This document shows, in pieces, positions 11,253 through 20,825 of a stretch of 64,000 nucleotides of DNA; within the stretch, counting starts at the first letter, position 1; every line of letters begins with the position of its first letter. The stretch is from Planotetraspora silvatica (GTDB lineage: Bacteria > Actinomycetota > Actinomycetes > Streptosporangiales > Streptosporangiaceae). The translations under genes were made by a program, and so were the position numbers. Below the pieces are notes generated by a model, which was not told the DNA's origin, made no database searches, and worked only from the letters and a program-made list of their open reading frames with translations. The stretch is from positions 37,898 through 101,897 of the forward strand of contig NZ_BOOQ01000051.1 in the NCBI RefSeq assembly GCF_016863315.1. The letters run 5' to 3'.

Positions 11253-12116
11253 GTGGTCACCGGCAAGGATCGTCAGAAGCAGCTGGCGCGCGAGCACTAT
11301 CAGCGGCAGATGCAGGCGCGGACCGACCGTCAACTACGGGCACGGCGTGTCGCGATCTTGGGGACCTCCACGGCCGTGGTGGTCGTGATCGGTGGCATCG
11401 TGGCCGCGATCGCACTCCTGGGTGGGACCGACGGCAACGTGGCGACCGCGTCCGCGGCGCCGTCGGCGAGCGCTCCCGCCACCGACGCCCCCGCCGCCGC
11501 GGAGCCAAAGGCGTACGACCCCGCGACCGGAACCTGCGGCTACGTCGCCGACCCCGGCAGCGGCCAGATCAAGGATGTCGGCCTGCCGCCCGCCAAGGTC
11601 AGCACCGACGCGGGCACGATGACCATCAAGACCAACCTCGGCGACATCGTCGCCAAGCTGGACGCGGCCAAGGCGCCGTGCACCGTGGGCTCGTTCCGGT
11701 ACCTGGCCTCCAAGAACTACTTCAAGGACACCAAGTGCCACCGGCTGGGGACGGACTTCCCGATCCTGCAGTGCGGCGACCCGCTCGCCAAGGCCGACGG
11801 CAAGAACCCCACGGACGGCCAGGGCGGCCCCGGCTACCGGTTCGTCGACGAGAACCTCGAGGGTGCGAAGTACACGCGTGGTGTGCTGGCCATGGCCAAC
11901 AGCGGCCCCAACACGAACGGAAGCCAGTTCTTCATCGTGTTCGGCGACACGGGGCTCAACGCCGCCTACACACCCTTCGGTACCGTAACAAAAGGACTTG
12001 AAATCCTCGATAAGGTCGCCAAGCAGGGCATACTTCCCGGCGGTACGGGTGACGGCACGGGCGCTCCCAAGCAGACCGTGGAAATCAAAGACGTGACAAT
12101 CACGGGCAAGAGCTGA
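11253..12116 (+). CDS. Membrane-anchored peptidyl-prolyl cis-trans isomerase, cyclophilin type
   Basis: About 287 residues. A basic cytoplasmic N-terminus (KDRQKQLAREHYQRQMQ) precedes a membrane helix at about 33-57, then an Ala/Pro/Ser linker and a cyclophilin domain from about residue 120 (MTIKTNLGDIVAKLD, NTNGSQFFIVFGDT, AYTPFGTVTKGLEILDKVA). The start is GTG 11253 with GGAGGA 6 nt upstream. ATG 11227 in the same frame has no good ribosome site. The domain would fold proteins outside the membrane. The canonical FHR active-site arginine region reads KCHRLGTDF, so Arg is kept. The gene is divergent from the hisS operon and followed by the DUF349 gene. Confidence 0.88.
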   Translation: MVTGKDRQKQLAREHYQRQMQARTDRQLRARRVAILGTSTAVVVVIGGIVAAIALLGGTDGNVATASAAPSASAPATDAPAAAEPKAYDPATGTCGYVADPGSGQIKDVGLPPAKVSTDAGTMTIKTNLGDIVAKLDAAKAPCTVGSFRYLASKNYFKDTKCHRLGTDFPILQCGDPLAKADGKNPTDGQGGPGYRFVDENLEGAKYTRGVLAMANSGPNTNGSQFFIVFGDTGLNAAYTPFGTVTKGLEILDKVAKQGILPGGTGDGTGAPKQTVEIKDVTITGKS

Positions 12117-12176
12117 CGTAATACAACCAAGGGCATTTCGGGCCCTGGAGGGCTGATTCAAGTGCGGGAGGACGCG

Positions 12177-13406
12177 GTGACCACCGACCCGTGGGGCCGG
12201 GTAGACGCTGACGGCACCGTCTACGTGCGTACGGCTGAGGGAGAACGGGCCGTCGGGTCCTGGCAGGCCGGCGAGCCTGAAGAGGCCCTGGCCTACTACC
12301 GCCGCAAGTTCGACGAGCTGGCCGGGCAGGTCCAGCTCCTGGAACAGCGGGTGAAGGGCACCGATCTGGCGCCCGCTCAGGCCGAGTCGAACATCGCGAA
12401 GCTGCGGGAGGCGGTCGCGGAGGCGCACGCCATCGGCGACCTCGCGTCCCTCCAGGACCGCCTCGCGGCGCTCACCGATCTCGTCGGCAAGCGCCGGGAG
12501 GAGGTCAAGGCCGCCCGCGACCAGGCTCGCGTCCAGGCCCGGGAGACCAAGGAGCGGATCGTCGCCGAGGCCGAGCGCATCGCCGAGGACGCCACTCACT
12601 GGAAGTCGGGCGGCGAGCGCCTGCGGCAGCTCATCGACGAGTGGAAGGCCGCCGAGCGCATCGACCGGGCGACCGAGGCCACCCTGTGGAAGCGCCTGTC
12701 CGCCGCTCGTACGGCTTTCGCGAAGCGGCGCAAGGCCTACTTCTCGTCCCTCGACGAGCAGCGCGACGCCATAAGGAGCTCCAAGGAGCGGATCGTCACG
12801 GAGGCCGAGGCGCTGTCGTCCTCGACCGACTGGAACGCCACGGCGGCGGCCTACCGCGAGCTGATGCGGCAGTGGAAGAACGCCGGGCGCGCCTCCCGCG
12901 AGGCCGAAGACGAGCTGTGGGGCCGGTTCAAGGGCGCCCAGGACCAGTTCTTCCAGGCGAGGTCCGCGGTCTTCGCCGAGCGCGACGCCTCGTTCGCGGC
13001 CAACGCGGAGGCCAAGGAGGCCCTGCTCGTCGAGGCGGAGCGGCTCCTGCCCGTCACCGACGCCCGTACGGCCCGCAGCGCCTTCCGGAATCTTCTAGAG
13101 CGCTGGGAGGCCGCCGGACCGGTGCCCAGGGAGGTGCGGGACAAGCTCGAGGGCGGCCTGCGCCGCGTCGAGGACGCCGTCCGCAAGGCCGAGGAGAACG
13201 AGTGGAAGCGCTCGAACCCCGAGGCCCGCGCTCGCGCCCAGGACACGGTCAACCAGCTCCGCCGCTCGATCGAGCAGCTCGAGACGCGCCTGGCCAAGGC
13301 GCGGGCCGGCGGAAGGGACAAGGACGTCAAGGAGGCCGAGGAAGGTCTGGTCGCCCGTCGTTCCTGGCTCGAAGAAGCCGAGCGGACCCTGGCCGAGTTC
13401 TCCTGA
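12177..13406 (+). CDS. DUF349 protein with three helical repeats
   Basis: About 409 residues, strongly helical and charged. Three DUF349 repeats are visible, each beginning with a KE-R/L-x-x-EAE helix: TKERIVAEAERIAED, SKERIVTEAEALSSS and AKEALLVEAERLLPV. Each continues to a conserved W-K/E-x-A stretch (EWKAAER, QWKNAGR, RWEAAGP). A C-terminal coiled coil follows (LRRSIEQLETRLAKARAG). GTG 12177 with GGGAGG upstream is preferred; GTG 12162 is also possible. The biochemical role of actinobacterial DUF349 proteins is not settled. It sits next to rsh, as in many actinomycetes. Repeat array 2 starts 6 bp after the stop. Confidence 0.85.
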   Translation: MTTDPWGRVDADGTVYVRTAEGERAVGSWQAGEPEEALAYYRRKFDELAGQVQLLEQRVKGTDLAPAQAESNIAKLREAVAEAHAIGDLASLQDRLAALTDLVGKRREEVKAARDQARVQARETKERIVAEAERIAEDATHWKSGGERLRQLIDEWKAAERIDRATEATLWKRLSAARTAFAKRRKAYFSSLDEQRDAIRSSKERIVTEAEALSSSTDWNATAAAYRELMRQWKNAGRASREAEDELWGRFKGAQDQFFQARSAVFAERDASFAANAEAKEALLVEAERLLPVTDARTARSAFRNLLERWEAAGPVPREVRDKLEGGLRRVEDAVRKAEENEWKRSNPEARARAQDTVNQLRRSIEQLETRLAKARAGGRDKDVKEAEEGLVARRSWLEEAERTLAEFS

Positions 13407-13412
13407 GCCGCG

Positions 13413-14020
13413 CGTGATCATGCACAAGTTCGAGGAATGTGCCGTTGACCTGCCTCGACCTTGGGCGTGATCATGCACGGGTTCGTGGAGGGGGCTGTTG
13501 ACGTGCCCAGACTCGGGTCGTGATCATGCACACTTTCGGCGACACCGACGGTGACCAGCGATTACGCCTTTCGTGATCATGCACGCGTTCGGGGAATGTG
13601 TCTCTGAGCAGGTCCGGCGCGGTTCGTGATCATGCACGTCGCGAAACCAGCGCGGGAGCGCTCCTACGGGAGACCACCGACCGGCGATTCCAGCACCTCG
13701 AAGCACATAGCGCGGAGGATGCCCGCCAGGCACCGCGGTAGACCATGACCGCTCCAGCTCGCGGGCCATACACAACCGCGTCTGCCGGCGTCCGTATCAT
13801 CCTTCGGCAACCTCCCGCCCAGGACGCCGCACGGCCGATCACTGCGTTGTGCATGATCACGAACGACGTCGAGCCTGCTCGGAGGCGCATTCCCCGAACG
13901 TGTGCATGATCACGAGAGACGTAACCGCTGGTCACCATCGGTTTCACCGAAGGTGTGCATGATCACGAGCCGAGTCTGGGCACGTCAGCAGCCCTCTCCA
14001 CGAACCCATGCATGATCACG
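13413..14020. repeat. Convergent 53-bp-period repeat array 2, arms mirror-matched, 204-bp centre
   Basis: Forward 20-mers start at 13413, 13466, 13519, 13572 and 13625; the last keeps only CGTGATCATGCAC. Reverse-complement copies end at 13861, 13914, 13967 and 14020. All steps are 53 bp. The spacers of the two arms match across the centre: 13486-13518 with 13968-14000 (30/33), 13539-13571 with 13915-13947 (27/33), and 13592-13624 with 13862-13894 (25/33). Almost all differences are transitions. The 204 bp between the innermost copies (13638-13841) have no gene I can support. The array fills the space between the convergent DUF349 and rsh genes. Confidence 0.95.
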
Positions 14021-14044
14021 CACAAGGGAAGGAGGCGGGGTGGG

Positions 14045-16408
14045 TCAGTTGGTGACGCGGTAGACGTCGTAGACGCCTTGGATGGTCCGGACGGCCTTGA
14101 GGACGTGGCCGAGATGCTTGGGGTCGCCCATCTCGAAGGTGAACTTGCTGACGGCCACCCGATCCCGTGAGGTCGCCACCGACGCCGACAGGATGTTCAC
14201 GTGGTGGTCCGACAACGTCCGCGTCACGTCGGACAACAGACGAGGCCTGTCGAGGGCCTCCACCTGGATCGCGACCAGGAAGAGCGAATCGTCCTGCGGC
14301 GACCACGACACCTGGACCAGGCGGTCCGCCTGCGCACTCAACTGCTCCACGTTCGGACAACTCGTCCTATGTACGGAAACTCCGTGACCTCGCGTGACAA
14401 ATCCGACGATGTCGTCGCCAGGTACCGGCATGCAACATCGGGACAGCCGCACCCACACGTCCGGGTCGCCCGCCACCATGACGCCGGCGTTCGAATTGGC
14501 CCTGGAGCGCCCCTTGAGCCTCGTAGGGACCGCGGCCTCCGCCAGGTCCTCCTCGGCCCCCTCGACCCCTCCCAGCGCCTGTACGAGCTTCTGAACGACG
14601 GACTGGGCCGCGACGTGGCCCTCCCCCACCGCCGCGTACAGCGCGGACACGTCCGGATAGCGCAGGTCGCGAGCCAGTGCCAGAAGAGCTTCACCGGACA
14701 TGAGGCGCTGGAGCGGGAGGCCCTGCTTTCGCATCGCCCGCCCGATGGCCTCCTTGCCGGCCTCGATCGCGGTCTCCCTGCGCTCCTTGGAGAACCACTG
14801 ACGGATCTTGTTCCGGGCTCGGCCGCTCTTGACGAACTTCAGCCAGTCACGCGACGGCCCGGCGTCCGGCGACTTCGAGGTGAAGATCTCAACCGTGTCC
14901 CCGTTGCCGAGCCGGGACTCCAGCGGAACCAGCCGCCCGTTCACGCGGGCGCCGATGCAGCGGTGTCCCACCTCCGTGTGCACGGCGTACGCGAAGTCCA
15001 CGGGCGTGGCGCCCTCAGGAAGGGCGATCACCTGCCCACGCGGCGTGAAGACGAACACCTCGGACACCGACAGGTCGAACCGCAGCGACTCCAGGAACTC
15101 GCCCGGGTCGGAGGTCTCCTTCTGCCAGTCGAGCAACTGCCGCAACCAGGCCATGTCGTTGACCTGCTTGGCCTTGGCGGGCCCCGAGCCGTTCGTCTCC
15201 TCCTTGTACTTCCAGTGCGCGGCCACGCCGTACTCCGCGCGGTTGTGCATCGCCCGCGTGCGGATCTGCAGTTCGATCGTCTTGCCCTCGGGCCCCATGA
15301 CCGTCGTGTGCAACGACTGGTACATGTTGAACTTGGGCATGGCGATGTAGTCCTTGAACCGCCCGGGCACCGGCCTCCACTGTGCGTGGATCGTCCCGAG
15401 CGCCGCGTAACAGTCGCGGACCGTGTCGACGAGCACCCTGATGCCCACCAGGTCGTAGATGTCGTCGAAGGCCACGTCCTTGGCGATCATCTTCTGGTAG
15501 ATCGAGTAGTAATGCTTCGGCCGCCCGCGCACGGTCGCCTTGATCTTGGCCTCACGCAGCTCGGCGGAGACCTTCTCGATGACCTCCTGCAGGAACAGGT
15601 CACGTCTGGGTGCGCGCTCCGACACCATCCGGGCGATCTCGTCGTACCGCTTCGGATAGAGCATGGCGAACGCGAGGTCCTCCAGCTCCCACTTGATGGT
15701 GTTCATGCCGAGCCGATGGGCCAGGGGCGCGAAGATCTCGAGCGTCTCCCGGGACTTCTGCTGCCGCTTGTGCTCGGGCATGTAGCGCATCGTGCGCATG
15801 TTGTGGAGCCGGTCGGCGAGCTTGATGACCAGGACCCGGATGTCGCGGGACATCGCGACGACCATCTTCCTGACGGTCTCGGCCTGCGCGGCGTCGCCGA
15901 ACTTGACCTTGTCCAGCTTGGTCACGCCGTCGACGAGCAGGGCGATGTTGTCGCCGAAGTCACCCCGTAACTCGTCGAGGCTGTAGGCGGTGTCCTCGAC
16001 GGTGTCGTGCAGCAGGGCGGCGCACAGGGTCTCATCGTCGGTCCCCAGCTCGGCCAGGATGCTCGCCACGGCCAGCGGGTGGGTGATGTACGGGTCGCCG
16101 CTCTTCCGCTTCTGGTCGCGGTGATGGTAGGCGGCCATGTCGTAGGCGCGCTCGATCAGGCGCATGTCGGACTTGGGATGGGTCGCCCGGACCGTCTTGA
16201 ACAGCGGCTCCAGCACCGGATTCATAGCACCCCATTGCCCCCCGAACCGGGTCAGCCGTCGTCGCGCGGCCGGCGCCGGTCTCTCTTCCGCGCCCCCCGA
16301 TGCGTCGGGCACCGCGTCAGCGGGCACATCGGCCGGCTCGGGGGCCTCGCGCGGGTCGGTCCCGCGTCCAGCCCGCGTGCTGTCAGGCACGACCACATCA
16401 CGGGGCAC
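14045..16408 (-). CDS. rsh: Bifunctional (p)ppGpp synthetase/hydrolase (RSH)
   Basis: 787 residues, the long RelA/SpoT homologue that makes and degrades (p)ppGpp in the stringent response. The order is a disordered N-terminus, an HD hydrolase domain with HD at 134-135 (LLHDTVED) and RLHNMRTM near 200, a synthetase domain ([37 protein letters not shown] near 350-367), a TGS domain ([20 protein letters not shown]), a zinc-finger/helical part ([16 protein letters not shown]) and a C-terminal ACT domain. Both catalytic halves look intact. It converges on the DUF349 gene with array 2 between them. Confidence 0.96.
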   Translation of the reverse strand: MPRDVVVPDSTRAGRGTDPREAPEPADVPADAVPDASGGAEERPAPAARRRLTRFGGQWGAMNPVLEPLFKTVRATHPKSDMRLIERAYDMAAYHHRDQKRKSGDPYITHPLAVASILAELGTDDETLCAALLHDTVEDTAYSLDELRGDFGDNIALLVDGVTKLDKVKFGDAAQAETVRKMVVAMSRDIRVLVIKLADRLHNMRTMRYMPEHKRQQKSRETLEIFAPLAHRLGMNTIKWELEDLAFAMLYPKRYDEIARMVSERAPRRDLFLQEVIEKVSAELREAKIKATVRGRPKHYYSIYQKMIAKDVAFDDIYDLVGIRVLVDTVRDCYAALGTIHAQWRPVPGRFKDYIAMPKFNMYQSLHTTVMGPEGKTIELQIRTRAMHNRAEYGVAAHWKYKEETNGSGPAKAKQVNDMAWLRQLLDWQKETSDPGEFLESLRFDLSVSEVFVFTPRGQVIALPEGATPVDFAYAVHTEVGHRCIGARVNGRLVPLESRLGNGDTVEIFTSKSPDAGPSRDWLKFVKSGRARNKIRQWFSKERRETAIEAGKEAIGRAMRKQGLPLQRLMSGEALLALARDLRYPDVSALYAAVGEGHVAAQSVVQKLVQALGGVEGAEEDLAEAAVPTRLKGRSRANSNAGVMVAGDPDVWVRLSRCCMPVPGDDIVGFVTRGHGVSVHRTSCPNVEQLSAQADRLVQVSWSPQDDSLFLVAIQVEALDRPRLLSDVTRTLSDHHVNILSASVATSRDRVAVSKFTFEMGDPKHLGHVLKAVRTIQGVYDVYRVTN

Positions 16409-16512
16409 ACAGACTCCTCACGTCGAGTCCAGATCCCTCAGTGTATCCGTGCCGCCACAGCACTCTCCGCCGACTGTTCGCGCCCATGATCGGGCGTCCA
16501 CCACGCCCGGGC

Positions 16513-17019
16513 TCACACGCTCAGCAGCGCGCGGACCTCCAGACCGGGGAGCCGGTCCCGTCCGGACAGGAACGACAGCTCCATCAGGAACGACACGGCG
16601 GTCACCTCGGCGCCCGCCCTCCTGACCAGTTCCACGGTCGCCTCGGCCGTCCCGCCCGTGGCCAGCACGTCGTCGACGATCAGAACCCGCTCGCCGGGCG
16701 CGAAGGCGTCCGCGTGCACCTCGATGGTCGCCGAGCCGTACTCGAGGTCGTAGGAGGCCTCGAGCGTCGCAGCCGGGAGTTTCCCCGCCTTCCGGACGGG
16801 GACGAACCCGGCGCCGCTCCGGTAGGCCACCGGCGCAGCCAGGATGAACCCCCTCGCCTCGATGCCGACCACCTTGTCGAAGACGAGGCCGTCCGCCAGC
16901 TCATCCACGACCTGCGTGAACGCCGCATGGTCGGCCAGGAGCGGGGTGATGTCCTTGAACAAGATCCCCGGCTTCGGGTAGTCAGGAATGTCCCTAATCA
17001 GGGCGCTCCAGTCAGTCAC
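16513..17019 (-). CDS. apt: Adenine phosphoribosyltransferase
   Basis: About 168 residues. Converts adenine plus PRPP to AMP in purine salvage. The PRPP-binding motif is VLIVDDVLATGGTA, and the N-terminal IRDIPDYPKPGILFKDITPL and GIEARGFILAAPVAY are typical of Apt. GTG 17019 was chosen as start because it begins the conserved VTDWSALIRDIPDYP; the longer reading adds only basic residues. The gene lies between secF and rsh, the classic actinobacterial secDF-apt-rel order. Rsh and Apt are linked through purine nucleotide metabolism. Confidence 0.95.
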   Translation of the reverse strand: MTDWSALIRDIPDYPKPGILFKDITPLLADHAAFTQVVDELADGLVFDKVVGIEARGFILAAPVAYRSGAGFVPVRKAGKLPAATLEASYDLEYGSATIEVHADAFAPGERVLIVDDVLATGGTAEATVELVRRAGAEVTAVSFLMELSFLSGRDRLPGLEVRALLSV

Positions 17020-17118
17020 GACGCCCACCCTAGAGCACATCCGGCGGACCCTCCGCGTACGGCAGGCCGGCCGCCGCGACGCCACGGGCCCGCTGTCCCG
17101 TACGACGTCGCGGGCCCG

Positions 17119-17178
17119 CCGGCCCCTCGAACACCGGCCCCTCGAATACCGGCCCCTTGGACGCCCGCCCCCTCGACA
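17119..17178. repeat. Four tandem 15-bp GC-rich repeats between secF and apt
   Basis: Units start at 17119, 17134, 17149 and 17164 with consensus CCGGCCCCTCGAACA. The last unit is the most diverged. They lie in a 250-bp non-coding stretch upstream of apt and downstream of secF. The period is a multiple of three, but I see no gene in any frame that would use it. A slippage-prone minisatellite is the simplest reading. Confidence 0.7.
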
Positions 17179-17209
17179 CGGACCGCTGCGGACACCACCC
17201 GAAACAGCG

Positions 17210-17244
17210 GCGCCCCCGCTGCCCGTTGCGGGCGGCGGGGGCGC
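17210..17244 (-). terminator. Stem-loop terminator after secF
   Basis: 17210-17225 pairs with 17229-17244 in a 16-bp GC-rich stem (one G-T pair) with a 3-nt loop, 25 bp past the secF stop. There is no strong T run, as is usual in high-G+C actinobacteria. Confidence 0.65.
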
Positions 17245-17268
17245 TCGAGTATCCGAGTGTCCGGACGG

Positions 17269-18360
17269 CTAGCGCTTCTTGCGCTGCTTCCCACCGGGCA
17301 CGGTGCCGTTCTGGGAACCCGCGGCGCCGTTCTGGGATCCCGCCGCGACGGGCTCCTTGCCGGTACGGCTCCCGCCCGCGGTCGCCGCGGCGGCCTTGGC
17401 GGCGGAGACCTGCCGGGCCGCGACCCGCCTGGCCAGCGCCTGCCACTGCGGCTCCCGCTCCTTGAGCGTCACCAGGATCGGCGTGGCGACGCACAGCGAG
17501 GAGTAGGTGCCGACGAGCATTCCGACGAACAGGGCCAGCGACAGGTCCTTCAGCGTGCCGGCGCCGAGCAGCGTGGTCCCGATGAACAGGATCGCCGCGA
17601 CGGGCAGGATCGCGACGAGCGAGGTGTTCAGCGACCGGATCAGGGTGTGACTGAGGGCGTTGTTCGCCGCCTGGGTGTAGGTCATCTTGGCCGACGTCCC
17701 GATCTTGCCCGTCACCTCCTTGATCATGTCGAAGACCACGACCGCGTCGTACAGCGAATAGCCGAGGATCGTCAGGAAGCCCAGCATCGTCGCCGGAGTG
17801 ACCTCGAAGCCGGACCACGCGTAGATGCCCGCCGTGATCACGAGGTCGTGCACGAGGGCCACGACGGCGGCCAGCGCCATCCGCCACTCGAAGGCGATCG
17901 AGAGATACAGCATGATCAGGCCCATGAAGACCACGAGGCCGATCCACGCCTTCTGGGAGACCTCACCACCCCAGGTCGCTCCGATGACCTGCGAACTGAC
18001 CTGGTCCTCCGGCACGCCGAACTGCTTGGCCACCGCCTGCTGGACCTTCGTCACCTCGGCGCCGTCAAGGCTCTCCGTGGTGACCCGCCAGTTCTTGTCG
18101 CCGGCCTGCTGCACGATCACCTGGTGCGGACCGGCGCCCTCGACGCTGTCCCGGACCTGCTCCACGCTCGACCCCGGCGTCCGGGCGAAGTCGAAGACCG
18201 ACCCGCCCTTGAACTCGACGCCGAGATTGAGGCCGTGGATGATGAGCCCGACGATCGAGAAGATCAGAAGGAAGGCCGACAGCCCGTACCAGATCCTGCG
18301 CTTGCCGACGAAGTCGATGTTGATGTCGCCTCGGTAGAGGCGACTGATAACACCCGGCAT
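17269..18360 (-). CDS. secF: Protein translocase subunit SecF
   Basis: About 363 residues, six membrane helices. With SecD it uses the proton motive force to help complete Sec-dependent export. TM1 is near residue 26 (IWYGLSAFLLIFSIVGLIIHG). The SecF signature GLNLGVEFKGGSVFDF follows, then a periplasmic loop and five helices with DLVITAGIYAWSGFEV and GYSLYDAVVVFDMIKE. A basic, Ser/Ala-rich cytoplasmic tail ends in KQRKKR. ATG 18360 with AGGAGG 5 nt upstream is preferred over the adjacent GTG, and it overlaps the secD stop. Confidence 0.96.
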   Translation of the reverse strand: MPGVISRLYRGDINIDFVGKRRIWYGLSAFLLIFSIVGLIIHGLNLGVEFKGGSVFDFARTPGSSVEQVRDSVEGAGPHQVIVQQAGDKNWRVTTESLDGAEVTKVQQAVAKQFGVPEDQVSSQVIGATWGGEVSQKAWIGLVVFMGLIMLYLSIAFEWRMALAAVVALVHDLVITAGIYAWSGFEVTPATMLGFLTILGYSLYDAVVVFDMIKEVTGKIGTSAKMTYTQAANNALSHTLIRSLNTSLVAILPVAAILFIGTTLLGAGTLKDLSLALFVGMLVGTYSSLCVATPILVTLKEREPQWQALARRVAARQVSAAKAAAATAGGSRTGKEPVAAGSQNGAAGSQNGTVPGGKQRKKR

Positions 18361-20117
18361 CACGCCTCCTGCAGGGTCTGCTCGGCAGGGCTCGTACGGC
18401 CCATACGCTCCGCGTCGAGTCCGGACAGTTTGTGGCCCTTGGCGAAGAACCGCATCCGGGCTACCAGCGACATCAGCGGTTTCGTGAAGAGGAAGACGAC
18501 CACGATGTCGATCAACGTGGTCAGCCCCATCGCGAACGCGAATCCGGCGACGTCGCCGACCGCGAGGGCGAAGAGCACGATCGCGGCGATGAACATGACC
18601 GCGTCCGCCACCAGGATGGTGCGCCGGGCGCGCCGCCAGGCGACCTCGACGGCTGAGCGCAGAGTGCGGTGACCCTCCTTGATCTCGTCACGTATTCGTT
18701 CGAAGTAGACGATGAACGAGTCCGCCGTGATACCGATCGAGACCACCAAGCCGATGATGTGCGGCAGCGACAGGCGGAATCCCGCATTGTGACTCAGCAG
18801 CACCACCGTGGAGTAGGTGACCGCCGTGGCCACCCCGAGGCTGGCCACACCGATCAGGCCGAGGCCGCGGTAGTAGAGCAGCAGGTAGAGCACGACCACG
18901 AGCAGTCCGATGCCGCCCGAGATCAGGCCGCCACGCAGCTGGTCCTGTCCCAGCGTCGAGGAGACCGACACGACCTGGCTCTGCTTGAACTTCAGCGGCA
19001 GCGCGCCGTACTTGAGCTGGTCAGCGAGAGCGGTGGAGCTCACCTGGGTGAAGTTGCCGGAGATCCGGGCGCTTCCACCGGGGATCGCCTCTTCGATCGT
19101 CGGGGCCACGATCACGACACCGTCGAGCACGTTCGCCAGCTGGTTGCGCGGCGGCGTGAGAGTGGTGATCCGCCGGGTGATGTCGGCGAACTGCGACGCA
19201 CCCTTGGACTTGAACGTGATGTTGACGATCCACTCGCCGGTCGTGGGGTCGGTGCCGGCCTGCGCGCCGCTGACCTCGGTGCCCTGCACGGCCGCCTTGT
19301 CCAGGATGTAGCGCGCCGAGCCGTCGTCGCTGCAGGCGACGATCTGCTTGTTCGGGTCGTCCTGAACGCCCTGGCCCTTGTTCTTGGCGGTGCAGTCGAT
19401 GTCGCGGAACTGCGTCAACAGCGCCGGATCGATGCCGCTGGTGTCCTGCCCGGCGAGCGGGTCCTCCGTGGCTCCCGGAGTCGGCACGGGCGGCGTCGGC
19501 GTGGCTTCGGCCTTCGCGCCCGCGTCGCCCTTCGCCTTGCCGTCGCCCTTCGCTCCGCCCTTGGCGTCCGCGGGGGCGGATGGCGAGGGCGCGGCGAGCG
19601 CCGAGGACAGTGCCCGGCCCGCCGGCGTCCCGCTCGCGTTGGGAGTGGGCGTCGATCCGCCGCTCGGCGTGGCGCTCGGAGCGCCCGAGCCGCTGGGCGT
19701 CGCAGCCGCCGTCGGCATCTGAACCGGCTGGTTCGTCGACGGCCCGTACGCGAGCACCTGGCGCATCCGCAGCTCGGCGGTCGTGGACACGAGCCCGAGC
19801 GCCTCTCGCTGGCCGACTCCCGGGATCTGGATCACGATGTTGTCGTTCGCCCTCGCGACCTGGGCATCGGCGATGCCGTTGCCGTTCACGCGCGCCCGGA
19901 TGATGTTGACGGCCTGGTCGATGCTCTCCGATGGTGGCGGCTTCCCGTCGAGGGTCACCGGTGAAAGCGTCACCGTGGTCCCACCGGCCAGGTCGAGGCC
20001 GAATTTGGGGACGAACGCCTTCTGTAGGGCGATCGTCGCGCCCATGGCGAGAATGATCGCCAGAAGTACCAGGAGCGTGCGTCCCGGCTTGATCTGGCTA
20101 CTGGTCGGTGGGGCCAC
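18360..20117 (-). CDS. secD: Protein translocase subunit SecD
   Basis: 585 residues. N-terminal TM1 (TLLVLLAIILAMGATIALQ) leads into the conserved FGLDLAGGTTVTLSPV. The periplasmic P1 region carries an about 90-residue Ala/Pro/Ser/Thr-rich insertion at 131-220 (TPSGSGAPSATPSGGS, KGGAKGDGKAKGDAGAK), then a normal C-terminal P1 head and five helices with the SecD motif (SIGITADSFIVYFERIRDE). It is coupled to secF by overlap and follows yajC. SecD, SecF and YajC form the accessory complex of SecYEG. Confidence 0.95.
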   Translation of the reverse strand: MAPPTSSQIKPGRTLLVLLAIILAMGATIALQKAFVPKFGLDLAGGTTVTLSPVTLDGKPPPSESIDQAVNIIRARVNGNGIADAQVARANDNIVIQIPGVGQREALGLVSTTAELRMRQVLAYGPSTNQPVQMPTAAATPSGSGAPSATPSGGSTPTPNASGTPAGRALSSALAAPSPSAPADAKGGAKGDGKAKGDAGAKAEATPTPPVPTPGATEDPLAGQDTSGIDPALLTQFRDIDCTAKNKGQGVQDDPNKQIVACSDDGSARYILDKAAVQGTEVSGAQAGTDPTTGEWIVNITFKSKGASQFADITRRITTLTPPRNQLANVLDGVVIVAPTIEEAIPGGSARISGNFTQVSSTALADQLKYGALPLKFKQSQVVSVSSTLGQDQLRGGLISGGIGLLVVVLYLLLYYRGLGLIGVASLGVATAVTYSTVVLLSHNAGFRLSLPHIIGLVVSIGITADSFIVYFERIRDEIKEGHRTLRSAVEVAWRRARRTILVADAVMFIAAIVLFALAVGDVAGFAFAMGLTTLIDIVVVFLFTKPLMSLVARMRFFAKGHKLSGLDAERMGRTSPAEQTLQEA

Positions 20118-20159
20118 TGGTGGTCAGTTCTTTCGTCAAAGGGTGTGCGATCAGCCTAC

Positions 20160-20519
20160 TCAGGACTGCTTGCTACTCGAGTCATCGCCGTCCGTCGTCG
20201 TGTCGGGGGTGTCGACGACGGTCGAGTCGGCCTCCTCATCAGAGGTTCCCTCCGCGGGCGTGACCACACGGCCGATCGCCGCCTTGACCCACCGGGTCTC
20301 GATTCCGGGTGCGACCTCCAGGATGACGTCGTCGTCATCAATCGCCGACACGGTGCCGAACAGCCCGGTCGTCGTCATGACTCGGGCGCCGGGAGCCAGG
20401 TTGTTCTGCATCTGTACCTGCTCCTGCTGCCGCTTTCGCTGCGGACGGATCAAGAGGAAGTAGAAGACCACTACCAGCAAGATCAGCGGCAGGAACGTCC
20501 CAAGCGGGTTGCTACCCAC
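20160..20519 (-). CDS. yajC: Preprotein translocase subunit YajC
   Basis: 119 residues: one N-terminal membrane helix (FLPLILLVVVFYFLLIRPQ), the conserved RPQRKRQQEQ, a small domain (LAPGARVMTTTGLFGTVSAI) and an acidic, Thr/Asp/Ser-rich tail. The start is GTG with AAGGAAGGG upstream. YajC joins SecDF at the translocon. It is the first gene of the yajC-secD-secF operon, so the operon promoter should lie in 20520-20825. Confidence 0.95.
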   Translation of the reverse strand: MGSNPLGTFLPLILLVVVFYFLLIRPQRKRQQEQVQMQNNLAPGARVMTTTGLFGTVSAIDDDDVILEVAPGIETRWVKAAIGRVVTPAEGTSDEEADSTVVDTPDTTTDGDDSSSKQS

Positions 20520-20825
20520 GGGGCCACCCTTCCTTACGTGATTAACCGGCTGACGCCGGAGGTTTGATGCGCATTGCCACGTGGCCGCCGCGACGCTACA
20601 CGGGTCGGCGTAAGCGGCCAGTCAAGCCACGCAGTGTATGCGAGCCGTTCTTGACCCGGCAACGAGCACACGTTCTGGCACGCGGGAAAGTTCCTGTTTC
20701 ATAGCCTTCGAAACCGATTTGTGATCCCACAAGGCTCATGCATCACAGATGTGCGACTTTTCCTGGGACTTTTCCCTTTCATTTCCTTCCCTGTACGGCA
20801 CGCGTCACCCCGCCCGCATGATCGT
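20520..20825. other. Gene-free interval between ruvB and yajC
   Basis: 306 bp with no coding frame I can support and no clear hairpin. It should hold the yajC-secDF promoter and the ruvB 3' end. It contains a short AT-richer part near 20690-20790. I could not name a convincing -10/-35 pair. Confidence 0.5.

Noticed and set aside
13524..13947. Small minus-strand genes in the centre of array 2
   Set aside because: The frames run through array units, have no ribosome site and resemble no protein.
13413..14020. Peptide-repeat genes across the arrays (frames giving MHDH or CMIT motifs)
   Set aside because: The 53-bp period shifts frame at every unit, stops are frequent, and no ribosome sites or conserved proteins are seen.
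17016..17294. Pentapeptide-like repeat protein (GAGVR/GAGIR) over the 15-bp tandem repeats
   Set aside because: The frame starts inside the secF 3' end, lacks a ribosome site and is mostly low complexity over a terminator.
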